The notes: generated from the sequence alone by a model not told the origin. 33,457 bases of DNA from Eubacterium sp. (GCA_017459675.1 JAFUCM010000010.1:1-33457), one strand, 5' to 3'. Shown: positions 22,297 to 32,073, counted from the stretch's first letter. Numbers and translations are program-made.

Positions 22297-22938
22297 TTAA
22301 ATCTGTTGCATCTTCATTACTGACTTCGAGTAAATACACCCGCAGAAGTTCTGCCGGTATAGATTATATTCCTTCGAGAGTTCAATCGAACGCTGGTAGC
22401 CGCCGCGTTTTTTGAAATCTGACGGCAGAAACGCGGCGCTGTGACTTTCTGCGGTCTGTTCGCCAATCCGGTTCAGAAGCTGTGCATTTTTCAGCGGGCT
22501 GATCGTTAGAGTCGTCGTAAAGTAGTCAAGTCCGAGACGATCGGCATATTCTGCCGCTTCCTGCAGACGCAGACGGAAACAGCGCGCACATCTGGCGCCG
22601 CCCTCCGGTGCATCCTCATAGCCGGCCGCTGCCGCGTGAAACTTCTCCGGTTCGTATGCCCCTTCCACGTATTTCACTTCATTGCGCAAAGGCATCTCCC
22701 GGATCAGCCGTTTGAGCTCCTCTGCCCTGGCCCGGTACTCCTCTGCCGGTTCAATATTCGGATTATAGAACAGCACCGTAATCGCAAAATACGCTGACAG
22801 ATATTCCAGAACATAGCTGCTGCAGGGCGCACAGCAGGCGTGCAGCAGAAGTGCCGGAATCCGCTCTCTGTCCCGTATTTCCTCGATTTTCTTATCCAGC
22901 AGTCTCTGATAATTTACTTTTTGTGTTTCCTGCATCAC
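22297..22938 (-). CDS. queH: Epoxyqueuosine reductase QueH
   Basis: Reduces epoxyqueuosine to queuosine in tRNA, the non-orthologous replacement for QueG. Typical cysteines of the DUF208/QueH family are present: HACCAPCSS (about 28-36), ARCARCFRLRL (about 95-105) and FCGCIYS near the end, the expected Fe-S and metal ligands, with TTTLTISPLKN between. The 213-aa length is normal. It overlaps ilvA by 4 bases and precedes argH by 27 bases, so the three genes are probably one operon despite unrelated pathways. Confidence 0.9.
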   Translation of the reverse strand: MMQETQKVNYQRLLDKKIEEIRDRERIPALLLHACCAPCSSYVLEYLSAYFAITVLFYNPNIEPAEEYRARAEELKRLIREMPLRNEVKYVEGAYEPEKFHAAAAGYEDAPEGGARCARCFRLRLQEAAEYADRLGLDYFTTTLTISPLKNAQLLNRIGEQTAESHSAAFLPSDFKKRGGYQRSIELSKEYNLYRQNFCGCIYSKSVMKMQQI

Positions 22939-24146
22939 AGCTGCGCCTGAATCTGCTTCGGCCGGAATCCGGCCTCCTCAAGCCTGTTAATAATTTCCAT
23001 CTTGTGCTCGGTGCCGAAGGCCTCCATGGTGATCCGCAGCTCAACAGCCGCATTGCGGTTCGTGCTGTAGAACTGGTTGTGCTCCAGTTTGACAACATTG
23101 CCCTGTGATTCGGCAATGACCGTTGAGACGCGCACCAGCTCGCCCGGACGGTCCGGAAGCAGAACGGAAAGGGTAAAGATTCTGTCGCGGGCGATCAGAC
23201 CGTTCTGAACCACCTGTGACATCGTGATGACATCCATGTTGCCGCCGCTTAAGACACTGACGACTTTTTTCCCGCGGACATCGAGATGCTTCAGTGCCGC
23301 TACCGTCAGAAGTCCTGAGTTTTCGACGATCATCTTATGGTTCTCTACCATGTCAAGGAAGGCGACGACCAGCTCGTCATCATCGACGGTAATGATTGCA
23401 TCCAGATTCTCCTGCAGATACGGGAAAATCGTATCTCCCGGCCGTTTTACGGCTGTGCCGTCAGCAATGGTGCTGACATTCGGCAGCGTCACAACCTCGC
23501 CTCTTTCGAGCGATGCCTGCAGGCAGTTTGCGCCCGCCGGCTCGACACCGATGACCTGGATCTTCGGATTGAGCAGCTTGGTCAGTGTGGAAATACCGGT
23601 TGCAAGACCGCCGCCGCCCACCGGAACCAGAATATAATCCACCAGCGGAAGTTCCTTGACAATCTCCATGGCAATGGTTCCCTGCCCGGTCGCGACCGTC
23701 AGGTCATCGAACGGATGAATGAAAGTAAATCCTTCTTCCTCCGCCAGACGAAGTGCCTCTTCACACGCATCATCATACACGTCCCCGTGCAGGATCACGT
23801 TGGCTCCGTACGCGCGGGTACGCTCCACCTTAATCAGCGGCGTCGTCGTCGGCATGACGATCGTTGCCGGCACACCATAGGCCTTTGCCGCATAGGCAAC
23901 GCCCTGTGCATGATTGCCGGCGGATGCCGTGATCAGGCCGCGTGCGCGGTCTTCCTCTGTCATCGTGCTGATCTTATAGTATGCGCCGCGGATCTTATAA
24001 GCACCCGTCACCTGCATATTTTCCGGCTTCAGATAAATCTTGTTGCCGGTAAGCGAACTGAAATACTCACTGTACACCAGTTTTGTGTCCGCCGTCACGC
24101 GGCGTACCACCTCAGTTGCCTCTTCGAATTTATCTAACGTCAGCAT
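22935..24146 (-). CDS. ilvA: Threonine ammonia-lyase with ACT domain
   Basis: PLP enzyme converting threonine to 2-oxobutanoate, feeding isoleucine synthesis or catabolism. The PLP lysine is K51 in TGAYKIRGA; SAGNHAQGVAYAA (about 74) and the phosphate loop VPVGGGGLATG (about 177) are present. A single ACT domain fills about 325-403 (LSVLLPDRPGELVRVSTVI), the 403-aa form often named ilvA or tdcB. GGAGG-type sequence precedes the ATG. ilvE, also in branched-chain metabolism, is at the left end of the window but not linked to it. Confidence 0.92.
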   Translation of the reverse strand: MLTLDKFEEATEVVRRVTADTKLVYSEYFSSLTGNKIYLKPENMQVTGAYKIRGAYYKISTMTEEDRARGLITASAGNHAQGVAYAAKAYGVPATIVMPTTTPLIKVERTRAYGANVILHGDVYDDACEEALRLAEEEGFTFIHPFDDLTVATGQGTIAMEIVKELPLVDYILVPVGGGGLATGISTLTKLLNPKIQVIGVEPAGANCLQASLERGEVVTLPNVSTIADGTAVKRPGDTIFPYLQENLDAIITVDDDELVVAFLDMVENHKMIVENSGLLTVAALKHLDVRGKKVVSVLSGGNMDVITMSQVVQNGLIARDRIFTLSVLLPDRPGELVRVSTVIAESQGNVVKLEHNQFYSTNRNAAVELRITMEAFGTEHKMEIINRLEEAGFRPKQIQAQL

Positions 24147-24197
24147 ATCGGAACCTCCACTCTTAACTCCTTAGTACCTGCATCTACATGAAACGAA

Positions 24198-25082
24198 TCA
24201 GTCTTCCTTTGCAAACAGCTCATCTATATACGCATCCGGGTCAAAGCGCCTGAAATCTTCAAGCTTCTCACCTGTTCCGACATATTTGATCGGAATGCCA
24301 AGCTCCGACTGTACCGCAATGGCAACGCCGCCCTTCGCTGAGCTGTCGAGTTTTGTCAGGATGATTCCTGTCAGGTTGGCAACCTCGTTGAATTCCCGCG
24401 CCTGTGCAAGTGCATTCTGCCCTGTCGTCGCATCGAGTACAACGAGCGTCTCCTTATGCGCCTCGGGGTATTCACGCTCAATAATCCGGTACAGCTTGCC
24501 GAGTTCGTTCATCAGGTTTTTCTTGTTGTGCAGCCGGCCTGCGGTATCCACAAGCAGCAGATCCGCGTTTCTGGATTTGGTTGCGGCAATTGCGTCGAAC
24601 AGAACCGATCCGGGGTCTGCTCCCTCCTGCGCCGCAATGATATCAACGCCGGCGCGCTCCGCCCACATCTGCAGCTGTTCTGTCGCTGCGGCGCGGAAAG
24701 TATCGGCTGCCGCGAGAACTACTTTTTTGCCGTATTTTTTCAAGTATGCGGCAAGCTTTCCGACGCTTGTTGTCTTGCCGACGCCATTTACGCCGACAAC
24801 CAGAACAACCGATTTTTTATCAGTAAAATCGTATTCTTCCTCCTGCAGACGGAGCTGATCCTTCATGGTCTCAATCAGATAGAAACGGCAGTCCTCGGCA
24901 TATTTGATATTATGCTTCGCAACTTTGCCCCGCAGATCGTCGAGCACTGCTTCTGTCGTCGCGACACCCATGTCGCCCATAATCATGATTTCTTCCAGTT
25001 CCTCATAAAAGTCCTCATCGATCTCATTTTTCCAGAGTCCCTTCATCATGCGTCTGAAGAAACCGCCTTTTTTCTCTGCCAC
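24198..25082 (-). CDS. ftsY: Signal recognition particle receptor FtsY
   Basis: GTPase docking SRP-ribosome complexes at the membrane. The NG domain is complete: GVNGVGKTTSVGKLAAYL (about 98-115), DTFRAAATEQLQ, DTAGRLHNKKNLMNEL, TKLDSSAKGG near 249-258, and GTGEKLEDFRRFDPD at the end. The acidic A domain is almost absent, as in many Firmicutes (294 aa). It lies 10 bases after smc in the usual smc-ftsY order. Confidence 0.95.
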   Translation of the reverse strand: MAEKKGGFFRRMMKGLWKNEIDEDFYEELEEIMIMGDMGVATTEAVLDDLRGKVAKHNIKYAEDCRFYLIETMKDQLRLQEEEYDFTDKKSVVLVVGVNGVGKTTSVGKLAAYLKKYGKKVVLAAADTFRAAATEQLQMWAERAGVDIIAAQEGADPGSVLFDAIAATKSRNADLLLVDTAGRLHNKKNLMNELGKLYRIIEREYPEAHKETLVVLDATTGQNALAQAREFNEVANLTGIILTKLDSSAKGGVAIAVQSELGIPIKYVGTGEKLEDFRRFDPDAYIDELFAKED

Positions 25083-25092
25083 GTTTTTCTCC

Positions 25093-28000
25093 TTATGCGT
25101 CTAGATCCTTTTCAATCAGACTGACCGAAACAAGTGTCGAAACACCTTTTTCCTGCATGGTGATGCCGTAGAGTCTGTCTGCGGCAGCCATGGTTCCTCT
25201 TCTGTGTGTAATGATAATAAACTGAATGTGCTCTGTCAATTTGTGCAGGTATTCTGCATAGCGGCCGACATTGGAATCATCCAGCGCCGCCTCGATCTCA
25301 TCCAGCAGACAGAACGGTGACGGTTTCAGATTCTGAATCGCGAACAGCAGTGCGATCGCACTCAGGGCCTTCTCACCGCCGGAGAGCTGCATCATGTTCT
25401 GCAGCTTCTTGCCCGGAGGCTGTGCATTGATCAGAATTCCGGCATCCAGAATATCCTCGTCCTCAACCAGCTCGAGGGTTCCCTTTCCGCCGCCGAACAG
25501 TTCCTGAAATACTTTGTTGTACTCAACTTTGATCTGGTCGAATGTCTCCCGGAACTGGCGGCGCATGCCCTCATCCAGTTTCTTGATGATATCCCGCAGC
25601 GCATCTGCCGCCTTGATCAGGTCTGCATGCTGCTCCGACAGGAAGTCGTGCCGCTCCTTCAGTTCCTTATATTCGTCGATTGCATTGATGTTAATGCTGC
25701 CGAGGTCCCGGATCGCTTTCTTCAGTTCACCCGACCGGCGCTTCAGCTCCGTCCCGGAAGTCTCTTCCAGACCCGGCTGCAGAACTGCCTGATCCGGTGA
25801 AATCTGATATTCCTCCCAGAGATAGGATACCAGCTGGTCCCGCTGTTCATTGAGCCGTTCAATCCGGTTGTGCAGACGGAACTGCTCCCGCTCAATCTCG
25901 CTGCGTTCTTCTGTCAGCGCATCGCGCTGTTCGAAAAACGTCTTGTGCGAGCGGTTCATCTCATTTTTCTTCTGCTGCAGTGTCTCAACTTCGTCAGCTG
26001 CGGCTTTAACAGCTTCTCCCAGTGCGCAGGCCTGCTGCCGGAGTGTCTCAATTCTTGCTTCTTTTTCGACACTCTCCGCATGTTCCACTGCCATATTTTC
26101 CTGCAGGGAAGCTTTCTCTTCCGCCAGACGTGCAATCTCGTCCCTGGATGCCGTGATTTTCTCCTCCAGGAATGTGACACGCTGATTCATACTGGAATAC
26201 TCCAGCATAATCTTGCCGTGCGCAGTCCGGAGCGTCTCCTCTTTCCTGCGCAGATCCTCCAGAGAAGCCGCGGCTTCTGTAACTGCGGCAGTCAGCCGGC
26301 TCTCTTCTGTTTCCGAGGTGCTGAGTTCTTCCTGTACTGCTTTTCTGCTGTCCGTAATCTCTGCAATCTGGCGCTCAATCTCGGCGCGCTCGGCCCGCAG
26401 GCGGACCGACTGTTCCTCAAACTGTTCCGTCTGGGCTCTGGCCGCTTCCAGATTGATGCCTGCCGTATTCTGCTTCAGGTACAGGCGCTGCAGTTCCTCT
26501 GAGAGCACCTGCTGCGCTTCTCTTACTTCCTGACGCTTTTTGCGCTGTTCTGTAATCTCCTCCTGCATGCGCTGCATATCCTGCTTCAGCATGCGGACAC
26601 TTTTTTCCAGCTCCTGAATCTCGCGGGCACGGCCGAGCAGATTGCTGCTGCTCCGGAAGGCACCGCCGGTCATTGAACCGCCCGGATTGAGCAGTTCGCC
26701 CTCCAGGGTGACCATGCGGATGGTGTGATGATATTTTCTTCCGATTGCAATGGCATGATCAATCTGATCCACCACAACCGTTCTGCCGAGCAGCGATTCT
26801 ACAATTCCATTGTAAATCCGGTCGCACTCCACCAGACTGCTCGCGAGGCCGATGACACCTTTCTCGCCCAGTACATTTTCATTGTCAAAGACTTTGCCCC
26901 TGCGGACAGCTGTCAGCGGCAGAAATGTCGCTCTGCCGTAATGTCCTTTTTTCAGATATTCAATCAGATATTTCGCAGTGTTTTCATTGTCCGTGACAAT
27001 GTTCTGCAGGCTTCCGCCGAGCGCCGTCTCAATCGCGGTCTCATAAGCCTGTTCCGTATTGATCAGTTCAGCGACAACACCGTGGATGCCCGGGTTGTCT
27101 TCCTTCTGACTCATGACGCGCTTGATGCTGCCGCCGTAGCCTTCGTAACGCTCTGCGATATTGCGGAGCGATTCCAGACGGGAATTTTCCCTGTGCCAGG
27201 CACTCTGACCGATCTCCATCTGCCGGTTCATCTCATCAAGTGCCTGATTCATCTGTACCAGAGAATCCTCTGCATTCTTCAGCTCTGATTCGTGCCGCTG
27301 TACGGCATCGTCAAGTGCCTGCCGATCCTTCTGCAGCGTTTCCAGAACCTCCTTCTGATGCGCCGCCTCTGTTTTCTGACGCAGCTGTTCCGAATTGATT
27401 TCCGCCTTGCGGATCTCAATCTGTTCCAGCATGGTATCATAACGCTGCATACGCTCACGGATGGATGTTCTCTTATTCAGAAGCGCGATGGTCTCACTGC
27501 GGTTTTCTTCAGAACCTCTGCTGGTATGTGCGATCGCATCTCTGAGCGCTTCCAGTTCGGCTGCGCCTGCATCACGCCGTTCGCGCAGAGATTCCCGCTC
27601 CTGTTCCAGATGCGTCTTCTCTTCTTCATATGCAAGGCTGTTTTCCTGTCTTCTCCCGACATCAGCATCAATCGCGTCCATACGCTCCTGATACAGTGCG
27701 TGGTTTTTCCAGGATGCGCGGATCTGCTCCTGCATCAGTGTGATCTCATTTTCGACCTGCTGCTTCTCCAGCTGCCGGCCCGCGTTCTGATCACGCACCT
27801 CCTGCATTGCCAGATCCAGTGCTTCCAGTTCCCCCTCGATCCTGTCATATTCCTGGCGCGTCCGCTCAAATTCTTCTGTAATACGCTGCTGATGTGCGTC
27901 TGCAATCGTCAGATTCTGTTCCGCCTCCGTAATCTGATTCTCAATGCGCAGAGAATCCCGGCAGAACAAAGTGATATCAACACCGCGCATCTCATCCCGC

Positions 28001-28653
28001 AGCCGCAGGTATTCCTCTGCGGTTGCCGCCTGTTTCTCCAGCGGCCCTTTCTGCCGGGTGAGTTCTGTGAGCAGATCTGTCACGCGCACCAGATTCTGTT
28101 CTTCAGACTCCAGTTTTTTGACCGATGCCGCTTTTCTTCTTTTAAATTTGACAATACCGGCGGCCTCATCGAAGAGTTCACGCCGGTCATCCGGTTTGCC
28201 GCTCAGTATTTTATCAATCTGACCCTGTCCGATAATGGAATACCCTTCTTTTCCGATACCGGTGTCAAAAAACATCTCATTGATGTCCCGCAGCCTGCAG
28301 GCTTTCCCGTTCAGCTTGTACTCGCTCTCACCGGACCGGTAGAGTCTTCTGGAAACAGTGACCTCCGGCACATCGCAGTTCAGCGCACGGTCGGAATTAT
28401 CAAAGGTAATCGCGACGCTGGCAAATCCCAGCGGTTTGCGCGATTCTGTTCCCGAAAAAATGACGTCCTGCATATTGCCGCCGCGCAGCTGCTTTGCGCT
28501 CTGTTCGCCGAGCACCCAGCGGACGGCATCGGCAACATTACTCTTCCCGCTGCCGTTCGGACCGACAATACCGGTAATTCCGTCATGGAACTCCAGATTG
28601 ATTTTATTTGCGAAGGACTTGAATCCCTGCATTTCAATGTTTTTCAGATACAT
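25093..28653 (-). CDS. smc: Chromosome segregation ATPase SMC
   Basis: Condensin core subunit. 1186 aa with Walker A GPNGSGKSNVADAVRW (32-47) at the N-terminus, two long coiled coils (about 170-500 and 670-1000), a hinge between them (about 510-640; GVVAELINTEQAYETAIETALGG), and C-terminal signature LSGGEKALSAIALLFA with Walker B FCLLDEIEAALDD. All parts appear intact. It follows rnc by 43 bases and precedes ftsY by 10, the conserved order. Confidence 0.97.
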   Translation of the reverse strand: MYLKNIEMQGFKSFANKINLEFHDGITGIVGPNGSGKSNVADAVRWVLGEQSAKQLRGGNMQDVIFSGTESRKPLGFASVAITFDNSDRALNCDVPEVTVSRRLYRSGESEYKLNGKACRLRDINEMFFDTGIGKEGYSIIGQGQIDKILSGKPDDRRELFDEAAGIVKFKRRKAASVKKLESEEQNLVRVTDLLTELTRQKGPLEKQAATAEEYLRLRDEMRGVDITLFCRDSLRIENQITEAEQNLTIADAHQQRITEEFERTRQEYDRIEGELEALDLAMQEVRDQNAGRQLEKQQVENEITLMQEQIRASWKNHALYQERMDAIDADVGRRQENSLAYEEEKTHLEQERESLRERRDAGAAELEALRDAIAHTSRGSEENRSETIALLNKRTSIRERMQRYDTMLEQIEIRKAEINSEQLRQKTEAAHQKEVLETLQKDRQALDDAVQRHESELKNAEDSLVQMNQALDEMNRQMEIGQSAWHRENSRLESLRNIAERYEGYGGSIKRVMSQKEDNPGIHGVVAELINTEQAYETAIETALGGSLQNIVTDNENTAKYLIEYLKKGHYGRATFLPLTAVRRGKVFDNENVLGEKGVIGLASSLVECDRIYNGIVESLLGRTVVVDQIDHAIAIGRKYHHTIRMVTLEGELLNPGGSMTGGAFRSSSNLLGRAREIQELEKSVRMLKQDMQRMQEEITEQRKKRQEVREAQQVLSEELQRLYLKQNTAGINLEAARAQTEQFEEQSVRLRAERAEIERQIAEITDSRKAVQEELSTSETEESRLTAAVTEAAASLEDLRRKEETLRTAHGKIMLEYSSMNQRVTFLEEKITASRDEIARLAEEKASLQENMAVEHAESVEKEARIETLRQQACALGEAVKAAADEVETLQQKKNEMNRSHKTFFEQRDALTEERSEIEREQFRLHNRIERLNEQRDQLVSYLWEEYQISPDQAVLQPGLEETSGTELKRRSGELKKAIRDLGSININAIDEYKELKERHDFLSEQHADLIKAADALRDIIKKLDEGMRRQFRETFDQIKVEYNKVFQELFGGGKGTLELVEDEDILDAGILINAQPPGKKLQNMMQLSGGEKALSAIALLFAIQNLKPSPFCLLDEIEAALDDSNVGRYAEYLHKLTEHIQFIIITHRRGTMAAADRLYGITMQEKGVSTLVSVSLIEKDLDA

Positions 28654-28696
28654 AGATTATCCTGTTCGATTATGATTTTCTTCCGGCAGTCACCGG

Positions 28697-29401
28697 TCAG
28701 TCAGCATGTTCGCCCTGCAGATCACAGATCGCATGGTATGCCGCCTGCTGCTCCGACGCCTTCTTGGATGTTCCCGTTCCTGTCCCTGCCTTTTTCTTCC
28801 CGATCCAGACCTCCGTCGTAAACTGCTTCGCGTGGTCCGGACCTGTCTCAGAGACGAGACAATAGGAGATCTCCGTCTCCGGTGAATCCTTCTGCACCAT
28901 CTCCTGCAGACTGGTCTTGCTGTCAAAAAACAGCTGTTTGTGGCTGATATCATCGAGAACCAGCCGCATAATAAATGCTCTGGCCGCCGCCTGCCCGCCG
29001 TCCAGATAGATCGCGCCGATCAGCGCCTCCAGTGCATCCGAGGTCACCGAATCGCGCTGCCGGCCGCCGGTCAGATCTTCTCCTTTTCCGAGCAGCAGGT
29101 ACGAGCCGAGATCAAACTGGCGCGCGTCATGGGCCAGCGTCGGCTCACAGACCAGCTTTGCGCGGAGTTTTGTGAGCTCACCCTCCGGCATGTCCGGAAA
29201 TGTGCCAAAGAGATATTCACTTGAAACGAGCTCCAGAACCGCATCGCCCAGAAATTCCATCCGCTCATTGCAGTCTGTCCGCGGCATCTGTTTCTCGTTG
29301 GTATAGGAACTGTGCCGCAGTGCGGTTTCAAGAAGGGAACGGTCTGTAAAATGATAGCCGATCTTCTTCTCCAGTTCTGTCATCCTGTCAAATAATTTCA
29401 T
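28697..29401 (-). CDS. rnc: Ribonuclease III
   Basis: Double-stranded RNA endonuclease for rRNA and mRNA processing. The signature ERMEFLGDAVLELVSSEYLF (about 47-66) carries the catalytic acidic residues; a second catalytic cluster, SDALEALIGAIYLDGG, is near 123-138. The C-terminal dsRNA-binding domain is at about 158-230 (KTSLQEMVQKDSPETEISY). 234 aa is normal. Its ATG abuts the acpP stop codon. Confidence 0.96.
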   Translation of the reverse strand: MKLFDRMTELEKKIGYHFTDRSLLETALRHSSYTNEKQMPRTDCNERMEFLGDAVLELVSSEYLFGTFPDMPEGELTKLRAKLVCEPTLAHDARQFDLGSYLLLGKGEDLTGGRQRDSVTSDALEALIGAIYLDGGQAAARAFIMRLVLDDISHKQLFFDSKTSLQEMVQKDSPETEISYCLVSETGPDHAKQFTTEVWIGKKKAGTGTGTSKKASEQQAAYHAICDLQGEHAD

Positions 29402-29638
29402 CTATCTGTCACCCTGCTTCCGCCGGATCAGGTGCAGAATATCCTGCACAGTTTTCAGGCGGCCAAACTCCTTCTCTGTAATACGAATGCTGAAGGCTTC
29501 TTCCACCTTCAGCATAATCTGATACAGATCCAGTGAATCCGCGTCCAGGTCTTCTGCCAGCGTCATTGCCTGTGTGACCTCACGTTCGTCCACATGCAGG
29601 ACTTCTGCAAAAATCCTGCACAGCTTTTTCATTTCCAT
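29402..29638 (-). CDS. acpP: Acyl carrier protein
   Basis: 78-aa carrier of fatty-acid synthesis. The phosphopantetheine serine is S35 in DLDADSLDLYQIM. This segment reads DSLDLYQ where most ACPs have DSLD(S/T)VE, a minor deviation. Acidic helix 2 follows. It stands between plsX and rnc, as in many Firmicutes. Confidence 0.9.
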   Translation of the reverse strand: MEMKKLCRIFAEVLHVDEREVTQAMTLAEDLDADSLDLYQIMLKVEEAFSIRITEKEFGRLKTVQDILHLIRRKQGDR

Positions 29639-29723
29639 GTTTTTCAGCTTTCCCTGTCCAAGTAATATGCGTCAGATCCCGCCCGGGGATCCGGCGCAAA
29701 GCGTTGTTGTCTGCTCTTATCTG

Positions 29724-30755
29724 TCAGACAGGCGCAATCGGATCATCCTCGCTGAGATATTTGCGAATCTGTCCGTTAATGTCCTGTTCCTTAAAAGAAA
29801 TACACTGCACAATTGTGTTTTTAAATTCACCTGCTTTGGAACTGCCGTGTGTCTTAACGACAAGTCCGTTCAGGCCGAGAAGCGGCGCACCGCCATACTC
29901 ACTGCTGTCGAACTTCTTAAGAGTTCCTTTCAGCGCCGGTTTAATCAGAAGCGCGCCGATCTTACTGCGCAGTGAACTCATGAGTCCCTTCTTGATCTCG
30001 CTGAGCATCACGGAGCCGACACCCTCGTACATTTTGAGGATCACATTTCCGGTAAATGCTTCTGTCACAATCACGTCGGCATCGCCCTTCGGGATATCCC
30101 GCGCCTCGATATTTCCGACAAAATTGATATGTTCACTCGCTGCAAGCAGCGGGTACGTTTCTTTCGCAAGGGCATTGCCCTTCTCTTCCTCTGCTCCGAT
30201 ATTGACCAGTGCAACACGCGGATTGCGCACACCCATGACGGACTCCATATAAATCGATCCGATGTGTGCAAACTGAACCAGCTGCCCTGCGCGCGCGTCG
30301 ACATTTGCACCGCAGTCAATCAGGAGCTTCGGTCCCTTTTCCGTCGGAATCAGCGGCGCGAGCGGCGCGCGCTGTACGCCCTTAATTCTGCGCACAATCA
30401 GCTGACCACCTGCAAGAACTGCGCCGGTATTTCCCGATGAAACCAGTGCATCGGCGCGTCCTTCCTTCACAAGGGTCAGACCGACGACAAGCGAAGAATC
30501 CTTTTTCTGGCGGATTGCCTGCACCGGCGATTCCGCTGTCTCAATGATTTCACTGGCCGGCACAATCTCCAGCCGCGTCTCATCATACTGATATTTCGCG
30601 AGCTCCTGACGAATCAATTCCGGTTTTCCGACCAGAAAGATTTGCAGTCTGTCATTTTCCTTCAGCGCGTCGACGGCACCTTTCACCGGCTCCGCGGGGG
30701 CGTAGTCGCCGCCCATGGCATCCACGACAACGCGGACTACATCTGTCGTGCTCAT
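29724..30755 (-). CDS. plsX: Phosphate acyltransferase PlsX
   Basis: Makes acyl-phosphate from acyl-ACP for phospholipid synthesis. The N-terminus VVRVVVDAMGGDYAP is diagnostic; SSGNTGAVLAGG (about 109-120) and the C-terminal GAPLLGLNGLVVKTHGSS are also typical. 343 aa is normal. AAGGAGA precedes the ATG. acpP follows after 85 bases, so substrate carrier and enzyme are coexpressed. Confidence 0.95.
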   Translation of the reverse strand: MSTTDVVRVVVDAMGGDYAPAEPVKGAVDALKENDRLQIFLVGKPELIRQELAKYQYDETRLEIVPASEIIETAESPVQAIRQKKDSSLVVGLTLVKEGRADALVSSGNTGAVLAGGQLIVRRIKGVQRAPLAPLIPTEKGPKLLIDCGANVDARAGQLVQFAHIGSIYMESVMGVRNPRVALVNIGAEEEKGNALAKETYPLLAASEHINFVGNIEARDIPKGDADVIVTEAFTGNVILKMYEGVGSVMLSEIKKGLMSSLRSKIGALLIKPALKGTLKKFDSSEYGGAPLLGLNGLVVKTHGSSKAGEFKNTIVQCISFKEQDINGQIRKYLSEDDPIAPV

Positions 30756-30770
30756 ATACTTCTCCTTATT

Positions 30771-31622
30771 TTACTGCGCGTTCTCAGCTGCCTGCTGTTC
30801 TTCAGCAGCCTTCTTTGCTTCTTCAGCGGCTTTCTTCTCGGCTTTTGCCTTCTTCTTGGCTTCTTTCTTGGCCTTCTTCTCCGCTTCTTCCTTCTTCTTT
30901 GCCTCTTCGGCAGCAGCAGCCGCCGCGGCATCCTTTGCTTCCTGCTCAGCCTGGAAGACCTGTGCATCAGCAGTTTCACCCTTCATGGTCTCCGGTGCCG
31001 CCAGACCTTCGGTGTCAGTCGCATAACCTTCTGCATCGAGCACATAGACGGTTCCGTCAATCAGAAGCCGTGTGTCTGCCGGGAACGTTCCATCCTCGAT
31101 CACATACTGGGATTTTCCTTCTGTCTCTTTCCACTCGCCCTGCGGCCATACCGTTACCTGATAGGTGCCGCTGACGGACATATTAATTGCCTCGCCGTGC
31201 GTGTTGGTTGCAACAACATAGTAGAATGTTGTCGCCGCCTCTGATGTATCCGGCGTATAAACCGGCTCTGTCGCGCCACTGATCTTTGTACCGCCGCCGT
31301 TCGAATTGACATTGTTGCAGTACCACTGATATGTGACGGTTCCGCCGTCCGCAACAGAAGCAGTTGACTCCAGCTGCAGTGCGCTCCCCTGTACAACCGT
31401 GATGCTGCCCGTCAGATCATTGTCAAATGCCGGTGCTTCCAGACTGTCATCAATCATCATCGCCGCTTCTTTCTCGGGTTCTGGTGTTGCGATAACATTG
31501 TCAGCTTCTTTGGCACTGCGGTCCAGGAAACGGTTTACAGCCTGACGGAAGGAACAGCCTGACAGCAGCAGACTGCCGCAGACAGCAGTGGTCAGCACGA
31601 CCAGTTTCATTTTCTTCATCAT
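30771..31622 (-). CDS. Lipoprotein with Ig-like domain and lysine-rich tail
   Basis: The signal peptide MMKKMKLVVLTTAVCGSLLLSGC has a lipobox cysteine at 23, so the protein is anchored outside the membrane. Residues about 65-160 look like a bacterial Ig-like fold (SALQLESTASVADGGTVTYQWYC, then TTFYYVVATNTHG). The last 50 or so residues are almost only Lys, Ala and Glu, probably a long helix. I know no named family. GGGGAG precedes the ATG. It stands between rpmF and plsX, where this conserved cluster usually has no lipoprotein. Confidence 0.75.
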   Translation of the reverse strand: MMKKMKLVVLTTAVCGSLLLSGCSFRQAVNRFLDRSAKEADNVIATPEPEKEAAMMIDDSLEAPAFDNDLTGSITVVQGSALQLESTASVADGGTVTYQWYCNNVNSNGGGTKISGATEPVYTPDTSEAATTFYYVVATNTHGEAINMSVSGTYQVTVWPQGEWKETEGKSQYVIEDGTFPADTRLLIDGTVYVLDAEGYATDTEGLAAPETMKGETADAQVFQAEQEAKDAAAAAAAEEAKKKEEAEKKAKKEAKKKAKAEKKAAEEAKKAAEEQQAAENAQ

Positions 31623-31689
31623 GATCTTCTCCCCTTATACAATACCCTTTTCACACAGGAAAAATAACTTCATTATTTTCCCCCTTTAA

Positions 31690-31724
31690 GTAATAAAGCT
31701 GCCGCACTGCAACAGTGCGGCAGC
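31690..31724 (-). terminator. Terminator after rpmF
   Basis: GCTGCCGCACTG (31698-31709) and CAGTGCGGCAGC (31713-31724) form a perfect 12-bp stem, followed by TTTATTA on the minus strand. It isolates rpmF from the lipoprotein-plsX operon. Confidence 0.85.
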
Positions 31725-31774
31725 CCATGCTGCGTTAACCAGTCAATATTCGTCTTCCGGCAGAATCCTTAAAA

Positions 31775-31957
31775 TCAGTCTTCTACTTCAACGACCTGCT
31801 TCATGTTGTAAGTACCGCAGGCCTTGCAGACTCTGTGCGGCATCATAAGCTCACCGCATTTCGGGCACTTTACAAGATTCATAGCAGACATTTTCCAGTT
31901 TGCTCTTCTCTTGTCCCGTCTCGCCTTGGACGATTTATTTTTCGGACAGATGGACAT
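31775..31957 (-). CDS. rpmF: Ribosomal protein L32
   Basis: 60-aa 50S subunit protein. N-terminal KNKSSKARRDKRRANWK and a zinc ribbon CPKCGELMMPHRVCKACG (C30, C33, C43, C46) identify it. AGGAGG precedes the ATG. Its own promoter lies upstream and a terminator follows, so it is a single-gene unit. The DUF177/YceD gene usually preceding rpmF is absent. Confidence 0.95.
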   Translation of the reverse strand: MSICPKNKSSKARRDKRRANWKMSAMNLVKCPKCGELMMPHRVCKACGTYNMKQVVEVED

Positions 31958-32026
31958 CTCTCACACCTCCTCCTGTTTCTTATTTATTAGAAAGATTTAC
32001 TCTGAAAGTTCAATCAGACTTGATGA

Positions 32027-32055
32027 ATTATACACGCAGGTGCGGGAAATGTCAA
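32027..32055 (-). promoter_or_regulatory. Consensus sigma-A promoter of rpmF
   Basis: TTGACA (32055-32050) and TATAAT (32032-32027), both perfect, are 17 bases apart on the minus strand. It lies just after the ackA stop codon. Confidence 0.9.
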
Positions 32056-32073
32056 TAGCCATTCCGCAGTTTC

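Noticed and set aside
27292-28821. Plus-strand 509-codon frame opposite smc
   Set aside because: Antisense shadow over SMC and the rnc end; no start signals.
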